DNA of 64,000 nt. Origin: an uncultured Erysipelotrichaceae bacterium (GTDB lineage: Bacteria > Bacillota_I > Bacilli_A > RF39 > UBA660). Below, piece by piece: positions 8,130 to 16,027 of this stretch; within the stretch, counting starts at the first letter, position 1, and each line of letters begins with the position of its first letter. Under the pieces are notes generated by a model. The model was not told where the DNA came from, did not search any database, and saw only the letters and a program-made list of their open reading frames with translations. The position numbers and the translations under genes were made by a program. Location of the stretch: contig CADANC010000002.1 in the NCBI GenBank assembly GCA_902789225.1, forward strand, positions 124,001 to 188,000, given 5' to 3'.

Positions 8130-9053
8130 TTAAGTAGTTCCTGTATATCTTAAATAATGTACTCCACTAGAAGGGACACTTGAATGTTCAGAAACACCTA
8201 TTCCTGAAGTTCCACTTCCAGAAGAATCTATATAATGTCCATCTCCAATATATAATCCTACATGATAGCAACATGAATAACTACTATATGGATCACTACA
8301 ATTAACAAACGCCATAACATCTCCTGGTTGTGCTTCAGAATAACTTACTTCTACGAATGTTTTGTTCCATGGATTATATCCATCTCTAGTAACATTTCCC
8401 CAGTACTCATAAGTACTTCCATAAAATGCTCCTTCGTTCATATTTTGCCCACTCTTACCACCAAAATATACTTGATTATAACAGTATGACACAAACATTG
8501 CACAACCAAAGCCTTCATCTCCAGAACCTTTTGGTCCATAATGCATGGTATGATATTTAACACCTATTTGGCTTCGTGCTACCTCTACTAATTGTTGTTG
8601 TTTATCACCGCTTGTTCCTGTTTTATTTGGGTTAACTCCTGTACTACCTTTATCATATTCATCTGGATTAGTATAAACCTTGGTTGTCTCTTTATTTTCA
8701 TCACTTGTTTTCTTAATGTATCTAGGTGCTGCTTTAATATTATAATTGTCTGCTGCTGCCCAGCAATTAGCTATAGATATATTAGCACTACTAACGCCGT
8801 TTCCAACAGCATTTAATGTTACATTAACTATAGTTGGAATTAAGAAGATTATAACGCAAGCAATAAAAGCATTTGATATATTTTTTCTGTACTTCTTTTC
8901 ATCCTTTAAATCAGATGTAACTGATTTAAGAACAATAATACTAATACTAGTAATTAATAGTATTGGAGCTAATATTTGTGTTACTAATAATATATTCTTT
9001 AGTATTTTTATTAACGGAAGCATAGCATAATCATTACATGAATATAAAATCAT
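8130..9053 (-). CDS. Membrane-anchored NlpC/P60-type cell-wall hydrolase
   Basis: A 307-residue protein. Two N-terminal membrane segments (about 15-43 and 58-83) have a layout like small TrbC/VirB2-type pilin subunits. A polar linker (about 100-150) leads to a C-terminal NlpC/P60-like domain (about 151-305). Likely catalytic residues are Cys184 (GFGCAMFVSY) and His264 (YHVGLYIGDG); the usual third polar position looks like Asp276 in YIDSSG. By family it would cleave peptide bonds in the wall stem peptide. Several extra Cys (C191, C252, C261, C262) could form disulfides. The start overlaps the stop of the upstream lipoprotein gene (ATGA) and has AGGAGG upstream, so the two proteins are translationally coupled. 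Confidence 0.78.
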   Translation of the reverse strand: MILYSCNDYAMLPLIKILKNILLVTQILAPILLITSISIIVLKSVTSDLKDEKKYRKNISNAFIACVIIFLIPTIVNVTLNAVGNGVSSANISIANCWAAADNYNIKAAPRYIKKTSDENKETTKVYTNPDEYDKGSTGVNPNKTGTSGDKQQQLVEVARSQIGVKYHTMHYGPKGSGDEGFGCAMFVSYCYNQVYFGGKSGQNMNEGAFYGSTYEYWGNVTRDGYNPWNKTFVEVSYSEAQPGDVMAFVNCSDPYSSYSCCYHVGLYIGDGHYIDSSGSGTSGIGVSEHSSVPSSGVHYLRYTGTT

Positions 9054-9676
9054 ACTTTTTTCCTCCTTGTTTTTTTATTTCTTTTAAACAAAACAACAAT
9101 TAAACTTATTAATACTATTATTAATACTATAGAGGTAATTATATCCTTATTAAAATATTTTTTATTATAATCAATTACAAAACTAATATTAATATTATCT
9201 TTATTATTATCATTTATATCCCATATGTTTTTATTACCATTTACTATATGTGCAGAACTATTATAAATCTTATACTTACTATCAACGATTACTCTTAGAT
9301 TATCGCCTTGTAAACATTTAAATCCTGTAAGGCTAATAGTTTCAATACTACCATTAATATCATGGTCAATCTTATTAAAACAACTATTCATATTTAGTGA
9401 ATTAAAGTAATCTTCATGATTAAATTTATGACTATAAGTAACTAAATAATTATCTACATTATCTATTACTTCTATATCATAAAATGTACTATTATCATCA
9501 AATACACTCTTATTCGAAGCAATAGTCTCATAATTATTTTCGTACTCACTTCTAGACATAGTAATAGTTAATTTTTCTTCAATAGATTCTATATCAAAAT
9601 TTAAATCATAGTTTGAACTACAGCCTGTAACAAGAAGTGCAACAAAGGCTATTAATAAACATTTGATTTTTTTCAT
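9050..9676 (-). CDS. Lipoprotein with C-terminal membrane anchor, unknown function
   Basis: A 208-residue protein with a lipoprotein signal: charged MKKIKC, hydrophobic core, then lipobox LLVTGC with Cys about 19. A second anchor (about 180-198, IVLIIVLISLIVVLF) precedes a strongly basic tail (KRNKKTRRKKV). It is therefore tethered at both ends with a beta-rich outer domain between, a layout like LppM/DUF3153 proteins, though I cannot confirm that family. It overlaps the NlpC/P60 gene by 4 bases, which suggests the two act together at the cell surface. Confidence 0.65.
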   Translation of the reverse strand: MKKIKCLLIAFVALLVTGCSSNYDLNFDIESIEEKLTITMSRSEYENNYETIASNKSVFDDNSTFYDIEVIDNVDNYLVTYSHKFNHEDYFNSLNMNSCFNKIDHDINGSIETISLTGFKCLQGDNLRVIVDSKYKIYNSSAHIVNGNKNIWDINDNNKDNINISFVIDYNKKYFNKDIITSIVLIIVLISLIVVLFKRNKKTRRKKV

Positions 9677-9692
9677 ATTCTTTTCCTTTCTA

Positions 9693-10475
9693 TTATTCTA
9701 TTATTAAATTTCTCATTTTTTCTTTCTTTTCTTTTATTACACATAAGTAATATGTATATAGATGTGAATATATCTCATCATATGGGTAATTAGTTTGAAA
9801 TGGCTTTGGTGTCATAATATAATGTAATATTTTTTTATCTAAGTTTTTATTATCATATTCTTTTATTGGATGCTTTCTTATATTCCAATTTTCTGTATTA
9901 TTATTTTTAACCCAATTCGCTAATAAACGCATTAAATTATATTCCTGTGGAATAGTATTGATCGTTTTGAAATATTCATTTATTATGTCTTGATCTCCAA
10001 GTTGTATTTGATTTTTTATTTTTTCTTTCATTAATTCCATTAGATTATCATAATCATCTTTATTAGGTTCAATTACCATTACTCCTGAGTTATATAAATA
10101 ACTAAAAGGATAATCCTTTGCCATTGCGATACTATCATAATCAAATAAATTATCAATGTTTTCTAATATTAGTAAATCTAAGTCTAGATATACTATTTTC
10201 TCATATTCCGTTAAGTTAAATATAGATAATTTATTAAATGTGTTTTTATAATATGGTTGTAAATGGCCTTCATAATCTACGTCATAGTTAATTTTTTTTG
10301 TTTCTTTGTATTCTATTTTAAAGTAATCCAACATTTTTCTTGTTTCTTCATCTATGCTTTCATTTATTAAACATAATAATTCATATTGTGAATTAATATG
10401 TTTTAGATTTTCATTTAATACTAGACACCCATCTAAATAATCATTTGTTGCTAAAACACATACATACTTTCTCAT
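9693..10475 (-). CDS. Glycosyltransferase family 8 (glycogenin-like)
   Basis: A 260-residue GT8-type retaining glycosyltransferase. The N-terminal strand YVCVLATNDYLDGCLVL matches the glycogenin nucleotide-binding start. FNKLSIFNLTEYEKIVYLDLDLLIL carries the metal-binding DxD (DLD about 98-100). GDQDIINEYF and HYIMTPKPF provide the later conserved regions, with the His near residue 218 expected to bind metal. Donor and acceptor are unknown; a surface glycan is the likeliest target given the neighbouring envelope proteins. The gene is 17 bases upstream of the lipoprotein gene, so it probably leads a three-gene transcript ending at 8093-8113. Confidence 0.85.
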   Translation of the reverse strand: MRKYVCVLATNDYLDGCLVLNENLKHINSQYELLCLINESIDEETRKMLDYFKIEYKETKKINYDVDYEGHLQPYYKNTFNKLSIFNLTEYEKIVYLDLDLLILENIDNLFDYDSIAMAKDYPFSYLYNSGVMVIEPNKDDYDNLMELMKEKIKNQIQLGDQDIINEYFKTINTIPQEYNLMRLLANWVKNNNTENWNIRKHPIKEYDNKNLDKKILHYIMTPKPFQTNYPYDEIYSHLYTYYLCVIKEKKEKMRNLIIE

Positions 10476-10546
10476 ATACTACTCCATTATTATTCTATTT
10501 ATAGTATATAAAAAAAAAACAAGTATTACAATTGTTATTAAGACAT

Positions 10547-10578
10547 AAAAAAAAGAATTGTAATCAATTCTTTTTTTT
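10547..10578. terminator. Intrinsic terminator downstream of the 10577-11254 gene
   Basis: A-rich arm ending GAATTG (10547-10560), loop TAAT, CAATTC plus eight T (10565-10578). It is symmetrical, with A and T runs on both sides, and overlaps the stop of the leftward gene. Confidence 0.75.
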
Positions 10579-11254
10579 AATTATAGTTACCTGTTGCACT
10601 TAAAGCTTCATTTAAATCGATAACAGTTCCATCTACTTGTCTTGCTAATATTGTATGGTATCCATCTGCTTCTGCTGGGATTAGACTAATTATATCTTTT
10701 ATTCCATCTAGTTTACCATAAGAATTAGCTTTTTTAGCATTATCTTGTTGACCCCAATTATCATTAATGTCTTTTAATAGTGGGATATATTCAACTGTAC
10801 CATCTTCCATTAGATATAATACTGATAAATTAGATGCATCTTGTCCAGGACCATCTATTAATACTTGAGTAATTTTTTTATCAAATTTCTTTGTATCAAT
10901 TGATTCATAAACACTTGTATCTGCTCCTGAAACCCATCCTAGACTAAATGTGCTTGATACTGTTGCTGCGTTGTATGAAATAGTAGCATTTTTTCTTGTT
11001 TTATCTACTAAAACGCTAACTCCTCCAGCTCTATTACCTAATCCATATTCATTTGTGTTTAAGTCATAGCTTATATCAGTACATTTAGTTGTTTTGTCAT
11101 TTGTTCCTTTCTTTTCATTTTTTACTATTGTTGAATCACTAGAGAATATTTTATCTTTGTTTATAAAGATAAATGCTCCCATTCCAACACATGCTAATAA
11201 TAGAATAACAACAAGTACAATTAGTCCACCATTACCTTTTTTCTTTTCTTCCAT
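10577..11254 (-). CDS. Unknown single-pass membrane protein with extracytoplasmic domain
   Basis: A 225-residue protein I do not recognise. A short basic N-terminus (MEEKKKGNGG) leads to one membrane helix (about 11-31, LIVLVVILLLACVGMGAFIFI), then a Ser/Lys/Thr linker and a beta-rich domain (about 57-225) containing TVEYIPLLKDI and YHTILARQVDGTVIDLNEAL. The outside orientation is inferred from the positive-inside rule. Shine-Dalgarno AGAGGAG lies 7 bases before the ATG. It is monocistronic, flanked by terminators. A surface sensor or binding protein is possible but unproven. Confidence 0.65.
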   Translation of the reverse strand: MEEKKKGNGGLIVLVVILLLACVGMGAFIFINKDKIFSSDSTIVKNEKKGTNDKTTKCTDISYDLNTNEYGLGNRAGGVSVLVDKTRKNATISYNAATVSSTFSLGWVSGADTSVYESIDTKKFDKKITQVLIDGPGQDASNLSVLYLMEDGTVEYIPLLKDINDNWGQQDNAKKANSYGKLDGIKDIISLIPAEADGYHTILARQVDGTVIDLNEALSATGNYN

Positions 11255-11310
11255 AAGTTTCTCCTCTCTTATAATATAATAATATCACAATTTTAATTTA
11301 TTGATTAAAA

Positions 11311-11335
11311 AAAAAGACCCAATTGATCTTTTTTA
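11311..11335 (-). terminator. Probable terminator of the 11432-12283 lipoprotein gene
   Basis: Imperfect stem AAAAAGATC / GGTCTTTTT with one G-T pair and loop AATTG in leftward reading, followed by further T. It is about 100 bases past the stop codon. Confidence 0.55.
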
Positions 11336-11431
11336 AGCTTAATTATGATTTTTAACAAACATACTATTTATAGATAGTTATAGTTTCTGCAGTTTTTAAA
11401 TTTACTGGTAATGTATCATTATATTTTTCTT

Positions 11432-12283
11432 TTATTCACCTTTATATTCTAATACAAAATCATCAACAGAAAATTTCACTTTATTGTTTCCTACTATTTC
11501 AATAGTATTATTACCTACTTTTATAGAATTATTTTCAATTGTATATGAATAATCTTCTTCTTCACCCATCGGACCATACATTGTAATAGTATTATTTGCA
11601 TTGATTTTAATCTTTTTTTCTGAAGTATATTCACTACTTCCATTTTGTGATGTTTTATATTTTCCAGAATATGTTCCATATTTTATATTATAATTATTAA
11701 TCTTAATTCCATCTTCTGTTTTTGTATCTTCTCCTGAATCATTAGTTTTTTCATTGGTGTTGTTTGTAAAGTTTACTTCAGGTATTTCATCATCTGCATA
11801 ACTACCTGCAGTTGTTTCTGGATCTTTTTCAAAGAATATATAAGCATCAAAATCATAGCCATATAATTTCATTTTCATAAATTTATGATTATTATATTCA
11901 ATATATTCTAATTTTAGATTTTCTTCCCTTTCCTTTAAACTATTTTCATTTGCAACATTTTTATCTTTAATATTATTAAAAGTAATTATATTATCATCAA
12001 TTTTATAATTGCCTGTTGTGTTATATGCTAAAGCAATTGTAAGAGAAAAAGTGTTATCTTCGTTTAATATTAAGGCTCCTTCTCCGCTTCCTAAAGAATC
12101 ACCAAATAAATCTCTTAGATTGGCATATCTAGTATCTTCTACTGCTACTTTTCTACTTAATGTCCATGAACCTGTAACATCAATTTTCTTTTCTTCTTTT
12201 GCTTCTTCTGTTTTTTTACCACATCCTGTTAGTCCTATTAATAGTATCCCAATAAATATAATACTTAATACTACTTTTTTCAT
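11432..12283 (-). CDS. Lipoprotein with two lipocalin-like beta domains
   Basis: A 283-residue predicted lipoprotein. ATG 12283 is chosen because AAGGAGAG lies just upstream and the signal peptide begins there (MKKVVLSIIFIGILLIGLTGC, lipobox LTGC, Cys 21). The open frame extends about 35 codons further upstream but lacks any signal. After a Lys/Glu linker comes a first beta domain (VTGSWTLSRKV through about residue 150). An acidic Asn/Thr-rich spacer follows, then a second beta domain starting GTYSGKYKT and ending DDFVLEYKGE. Both start like lipocalin or META-type sheets. Function unknown. A possible frameshifted C-terminal extension follows (see findings). Confidence 0.65.
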   Translation of the reverse strand: MKKVVLSIIFIGILLIGLTGCGKKTEEAKEEKKIDVTGSWTLSRKVAVEDTRYANLRDLFGDSLGSGEGALILNEDNTFSLTIALAYNTTGNYKIDDNIITFNNIKDKNVANENSLKEREENLKLEYIEYNNHKFMKMKLYGYDFDAYIFFEKDPETTAGSYADDEIPEVNFTNNTNEKTNDSGEDTKTEDGIKINNYNIKYGTYSGKYKTSQNGSSEYTSEKKIKINANNTITMYGPMGEEEDYSYTIENNSIKVGNNTIEIVGNNKVKFSVDDFVLEYKGE

Positions 12284-12320
12284 ATAATTTTCTCTCCTTA
12301 CATTAATCAATTTACTAAAA

Positions 12321-12346
12321 AATCTATGTAGTAGACTACATAGATT
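12321..12346 (-). terminator. Terminator after the SIS-domain gene
   Basis: Perfect 12-bp inverted repeat AATCTATGTAGT (12321-12332) / ACTACATAGATT (12335-12346) with a 2-base centre. Leftward reading ends in TTTTTT. It separates the SIS gene from the lipoprotein gene. Confidence 0.75.
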
Positions 12347-12460
12347 ATAACATAATTTTCTAACTATAATAATTTTATTAAAAAACAATTAATTGTTAAT
12401 ATTAAATCTTATTCTATCTAAATAATTGAATAAATCTTCTATTTCTTTTTTTTGTAATTT

Positions 12461-13384
12461 TTATATCGTTCCTTTGTATTTGTACAGTTTTTTTACTATT
12501 GGGGAATAATCTACTTTAGATAAGTCTTTATTCTTTTTTTCTGCAATATATTTAGTTAAATACATACTTTGTATAAGCATTTGGTAATCATCTAATATTT
12601 GATCTTCATATTTTGAATCAATAGTTATTATCCTTCTATAATACTGTTTTAATTCTTCTAACATTAGTTCATCAAATTCTGTATTTCTATTATAATAGAT
12701 AGCTATTCCATTGTAATTTATACCTAGTGTACTTCTTCCATGACAATATGCATATTTATCATGAACTATAGGTATTCCTATTCCTGATTCAACCATTGTT
12801 GATTCTAAGTATTTTGATGCTGTGCTTGTATCATAGCCACTAAATATTTCATAGACGTCGCTTTCTAAGTCAAAATTGAATGGTGATTCTTCTATACAAT
12901 CTAATATTAGACTATCTTGTCCATTCAAATAATAATCCATTAGTATACTTACTGGAATAATTGTTGCTCCTAAAGAAATGAAACTTCTTTCTTTATCAAT
13001 ATTAGTATCATATTTTAAGTAAGTTACGTCTTCTTCATCAAATGAATTATTTGATAATAGATACTTCCTTAAACCTCTTAAAAATGATAATTCTACACCA
13101 TAGTTATTTCCACTATAGCTACACGCTACTACATTTTTAAATGCGTTGTTATTTCGATATATAAAATCTCTTGGTTCACTATTTACTGAAACTATAGCAT
13201 TCTTTGCATTAATAACTTTAGCACCAAATTCACTTACTACACTTGAGCCACCAACTCCACTAAATAATGTAGGCTCTTCTAATTTAGATAATTCATTTCT
13301 AATGAATTCTAAATCTGTACTATTTAATGAATCTACCACCCTTTCTTTTAAAAATTCAAAATTTGTTTTCATGCTTTTTTCCAT
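12461..13384 (-). CDS. SIS-domain (sugar isomerase-fold) protein
   Basis: A 307-residue protein with a sugar-isomerase domain fold, as used for binding phosphosugars in isomerases, deaminases and sugar-sensing proteins. The first strand-loop TLFSGVGGSSVVSEFGAKVI (about 39-58) and the phosphosugar loop NVVACSYSGNNYGVELSF (about 84-101, with SxSG) are the clearest signs. A second half contains YAYCHGRSTLGINYNG, similar to the HGR segment of SIS enzymes. The substrate cannot be read. Start ATG 13384 follows AAAGGAGA. The WYL regulator gene is about 50 bases upstream on the same strand, so it may control this gene. Confidence 0.75.
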   Translation of the reverse strand: MEKSMKTNFEFLKERVVDSLNSTDLEFIRNELSKLEEPTLFSGVGGSSVVSEFGAKVINAKNAIVSVNSEPRDFIYRNNNAFKNVVACSYSGNNYGVELSFLRGLRKYLLSNNSFDEEDVTYLKYDTNIDKERSFISLGATIIPVSILMDYYLNGQDSLILDCIEESPFNFDLESDVYEIFSGYDTSTASKYLESTMVESGIGIPIVHDKYAYCHGRSTLGINYNGIAIYYNRNTEFDELMLEELKQYYRRIITIDSKYEDQILDDYQMLIQSMYLTKYIAEKKNKDLSKVDYSPIVKKLYKYKGTI

Positions 13385-13435
13385 AAAAAATCTCCTTTCA
13401 AGTTCAATATAACTTAAAAGGAGGCAATATTTCGT

Positions 13436-14038
13436 CTACTCATATTTTTCATCTAATAATTCATATTTTATTATTCTTTTTAATTCAAAATGTCTAATAT
13501 CTTGTTTTTTCTCACAAAAGGCTGCACAATACCAACCATCTTGAAATAAAAACATTTCTGCAGGATCAATGACTCTTTCATTTTCTCCTTTACCATAAGA
13601 ATAATACAATATTTTAACTTTTCTTTTTTCTTTTATTGCTCTAGTTAACAGATTGTATTTTTTTCCTATTTCATCTTTTAGATTTAATTCTTTTTCTTCT
13701 TGCTTACTTCCTATATATACACCTTTAATTTTATCTTGAAGTAATATAAGTTCATCCTTTATTTCTTTATCTTTCTCATTAGTAATATATTTATCTAACA
13801 ATTTAGCATCTTTCATTTTAAATTTTCTTACTGGTATACGAACTGATTGATTTAATACATATCCTCCGTATGGACCCATTATTGTATCAATATAGATACC
13901 TGCTTTTTCTAAATCTTCTTTATATACTCTAATCATTCTTTCTGAAACTTCAAGCTCATTTGATAATTCACTTATACTATATTTTCTTCCTGATTGTAAA
14001 AGCTGTATCATTGTTAACATGTTAGATATTTTAGACAT
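13436..14038 (-). CDS. HTH/WYL-domain transcriptional regulator
   Basis: A 200-residue regulator. The N-terminus is a DeoR-like winged helix (HTH_11): MLQSGRKYSISELSNELEVSERMIRVYKEDLEKAGI, followed by the wing GPYGGYVL (about 58-65). The C-terminus is a WYL domain (about 128-195): KVKILYYSYGKGENERVIDPAEMFLFQDGWYCAAFCEKKQDIRHFELKRI, where the basic and aromatic residues would bind a nucleotide or nucleic-acid-like ligand. The third C-terminal domain of longer WYL proteins is absent. It probably controls the adjacent SIS-domain gene. Confidence 0.82.
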   Translation of the reverse strand: MSKISNMLTMIQLLQSGRKYSISELSNELEVSERMIRVYKEDLEKAGIYIDTIMGPYGGYVLNQSVRIPVRKFKMKDAKLLDKYITNEKDKEIKDELILLQDKIKGVYIGSKQEEKELNLKDEIGKKYNLLTRAIKEKRKVKILYYSYGKGENERVIDPAEMFLFQDGWYCAAFCEKKQDIRHFELKRIIKYELLDEKYE

Positions 14039-14182
14039 AGAACCACCTACATCAATTATATCATTATTATCATTCTATTCATTTTTTCTTTTTATATATA
14101 TTATTTCTAAAAGTTCTTATTTTTGGTTATTTTTCATGCTATTTGTTTATACTTCTTGCCTGAGTCAAAAGTATCTAATATT

Positions 14183-14926
14183 TTATTTTAATAACTTTTC
14201 AAAAGCATTTGCATTTAGTATTGTATTAGAAACAAACTCTCCTTTATAGAAGTTAGCCCAATTATTTATAATACATGGAGCATTTTTAGCTTTCTCTAAA
14301 GAATCTATTTTTATAAAATATAATTTAATACCTTTATCTTTTGCATAATCAGATAATTCTTTAACTTCATATTCTACATAAGGGCATTCATTAGAATAAT
14401 AGATTGTAAAATCTTTATTTTCTATTTTCATCGCTCTAGCATTATCATTAAATCTTGGTGTTTCTTTATCATCAAAAGAAAGTGCCATTAATTCATAATC
14501 ATTAATAGTATCTACTACTTTAAATCCAAAATGTTCGAAAAATTTCTTATCACCAATGAATGGTTTTTTCTTTTGTGTAACTATTGTACAAATTCCACTC
14601 ATTTTTTTCTTTTTAGCATCTTCTATAGCATATTCTAATAATTCTTTGCCAATACCTTTTCCTTTAAAACTACCTGCTACCCATAAACAATAAATATACA
14701 TATAGTTTTTACCATTAATAGGTGCCCAAGCAGTTTCTATTGGTTCATATTCAATAAAGATTTTTCCTCTAGCGTTTAGTTTTCTAAATATATGTCCGTC
14801 TTTTAATTTACTTTTAATCCATTCTTTCTTTTTATCTACACCCTCTTGATGTTTAGGATCTCCTATAGCACAACAAATATGTTCTTCATCAATATTTTTT
14901 TCATCTAAATTAATATATTCATTCAT
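14183..14926 (-). CDS. GNAT acetyltransferase with C-terminal YoaP domain
   Basis: About 247 residues in two parts. The first 150 form a GNAT fold with acetyl-CoA loop AGSFKGKGIGKELLEYAI. The last 90 (ETPRFNDNARAM through NAFEKLLK) match the YoaP-like domain, which has a thioredoxin-like pattern (FTIYYSNECPYVEYEVKEL) with a Cys near the place of the thioredoxin active-site cysteine. ATG 14926 is preferred over ATG 14941 because AAGGTGAGAG lies 6 bases upstream. Substrate unknown. It is not obviously in an operon. Confidence 0.8.
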   Translation of the reverse strand: MNEYINLDEKNIDEEHICCAIGDPKHQEGVDKKKEWIKSKLKDGHIFRKLNARGKIFIEYEPIETAWAPINGKNYMYIYCLWVAGSFKGKGIGKELLEYAIEDAKKKKMSGICTIVTQKKKPFIGDKKFFEHFGFKVVDTINDYELMALSFDDKETPRFNDNARAMKIENKDFTIYYSNECPYVEYEVKELSDYAKDKGIKLYFIKIDSLEKAKNAPCIINNWANFYKGEFVSNTILNANAFEKLLK

Positions 14927-15003
14927 CTCTCTCACCTTCATTTTTATTATATAACAAAAAACATTAGTTTAATACTCTATTATTGCAATTATAAAGCAAA
15001 TTA

Positions 15004-15028
15004 AAAAGCCCTTATTTTATGGGCTTTT
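15004..15028 (-). terminator. Intrinsic terminator downstream of the SEC-C micro-ORF
   Basis: AAAAGCCC (15004-15011) / GGGCTTTT (15021-15028), 9-base loop. Leftward reading ends in five T. It sits 2 bases past the TAA of the micro-ORF, which supports transcription of that small gene. Confidence 0.75.
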
Positions 15029-15030
15029 AA

Positions 15031-15183
15031 TTATTTACCATGACATTGTTTGTACTTTTTCCCGCTGCCACATGCGGGCCAAATTAGTATATTATCCATA
15101 CTTATAATATTATGAGTATTTCCTTTATTTTCAAGGGTTTGTGGACAGGTAACTTTTTGTATTTTAAGTACTATTTTTGTCAT
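15031..15183 (-). CDS. 50-residue SEC-C zinc-binding micro-ORF (small protein or relic)
   Basis: A continuous 50-codon frame from ATG 15183 to TAA 15031. Its last 13 residues are CGSGKKYKQCHGK, identical to the SEC-C zinc tail of the SecA at 19572-22064. At DNA level the two stretches differ at synonymous positions (AGC against TCA for Ser, AAG against AAA, TGT against TGC), so it is not a recent copy. The first Cys pair is altered: where SecA has CPCGSG this has PACGSG, so one ligand is missing unless Cys13 (VTCPQT) replaces it. No convincing Shine-Dalgarno precedes the ATG, but a good terminator follows. It could be a genuine zinc microprotein or the remnant of a larger SEC-C protein. Confidence 0.45.
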   Translation of the reverse strand: MTKIVLKIQKVTCPQTLENKGNTHNIISMDNILIWPACGSGKKYKQCHGK

Positions 15184-15326
15184 TTTTTATATAAAATATT
15201 CATCTAATGTGCACAAATTGTGCACAAATTTCTAGCATATTCTATATTTTCTTTGTCACTGTTATTATACATAATATAAGGATATTAATCAATTAATCTT
15301 TATCGTAATATCTTAATCTGATCGTT
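15184..15326. other. Intergenic stretch with repeated GTGCACAA motif
   Basis: The gene-free interval 14927-15326 holds the micro-ORF and its terminator. Upstream of the micro-ORF are two direct copies of GTGCACAAATT (15210-15231), each one base from the DnaA box pattern, which could also pair as a hairpin. A 14-base motif TAATATCTTAATCT lies at 15306-15319. I see no other gene here. Confidence 0.4.
15306..15319. repeat. Left copy of a 14-bp direct repeat flanking the XRE gene
   Basis: TAATATCTTAATCT occurs here and again at 15981-15994, one copy on each side of the XRE regulator gene. It could be a regulator site or the mark of a small inserted cassette; it might also be chance in AT-rich DNA. 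Confidence 0.4.
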
Positions 15327-15842
15327 TTATTTTTCTCTTTTTATAAATAATATTATTAATATAGCTGTAATTACAATAATCAATAATGGTGCTATTCTAA
15401 AAAATGTCCACTCAAATGAATGCCATAATGTTCCAATAACAGACCATTCAGGATTACCATAATCCCATGTTAAATAGGGACTACCTAATAATGCTAATAA
15501 AACGAAGAAAAATATTAAACATATGTCTATTATTAGTAATACTATAATTTTTGTTTTTCTTTTTTGTTTTTGACTAATCGATAATTGTTCATTAATTACT
15601 TCCAATTTTTCAGATATTACTTTTAAATCATTTGTTTCTTTTTCCTCTATACTTTCTCCAAGAATTTCACTAACTGGCGTTTCAAAAAGTTCTGATATTT
15701 TTATTAGCATTTCAGCATCTGGAACAGATAATCCTGTTTCCCATTTTGAAATTGTTTGTCTTACAACATTTAACTTAATACTTAATTCTTCTTGTGAAAG
15801 TCCCTTGTTTTTTCTTAATGTTTTTAGATTATCTTTTAACAT
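15327..15842 (-). CDS. XRE-family regulator with membrane C-terminus
   Basis: A 171-residue protein with a clear Cro/CI helix-turn-helix at residues 5-60 (LKTLRKNKGLSQEELSIKLNVVRQTISKWETGLSVPD). A short coiled linker follows, then two membrane segments (about 97-119 and 145-167). Such HTH-plus-membrane proteins are common in Firmicutes and are thought to sense an envelope or membrane signal, but the ligand is unknown. Shine-Dalgarno AAAGGAGA precedes ATG 15842. The gene is monocistronic and bracketed by a 14-bp direct repeat. Confidence 0.85.
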   Translation of the reverse strand: MLKDNLKTLRKNKGLSQEELSIKLNVVRQTISKWETGLSVPDAEMLIKISELFETPVSEILGESIEEKETNDLKVISEKLEVINEQLSISQKQKRKTKIIVLLIIDICLIFFFVLLALLGSPYLTWDYGNPEWSVIGTLWHSFEWTFFRIAPLLIIVITAILIILFIKREK

Positions 15843-15965
15843 ATTACAATTTCTCCTTTCATCAAGTTAAGTTTATTACAAATATGCCGTTGCTACAAGC
15901 AATGTATTTTAACATTTGATTTTGCAATTAATTGAACTATTTCATAACTATTTTACCATACAAAA

Positions 15966-15981
15966 AGGAACTTTCGTTCCT
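15966..15981 (-). terminator. Intrinsic terminator of the radical-SAM operon
   Basis: AGGAAC, loop TTTC, GTTCCT; leftward reading continues TTTTTG. It is about 45 bases past the stop of the radical-SAM gene. Confidence 0.7.
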
Positions 15982-15994
15982 AATATCTTAATCT
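15981..15994. repeat. Right copy of the 14-bp direct repeat flanking the XRE gene
   Basis: Second copy of TAATATCTTAATCT, adjoining the terminator of the radical-SAM gene and upstream of the XRE gene. Confidence 0.4.
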
Positions 15995-16027
15995 TGCGAA
16001 CTAAACGATAAATTGTAATTTATCTTT

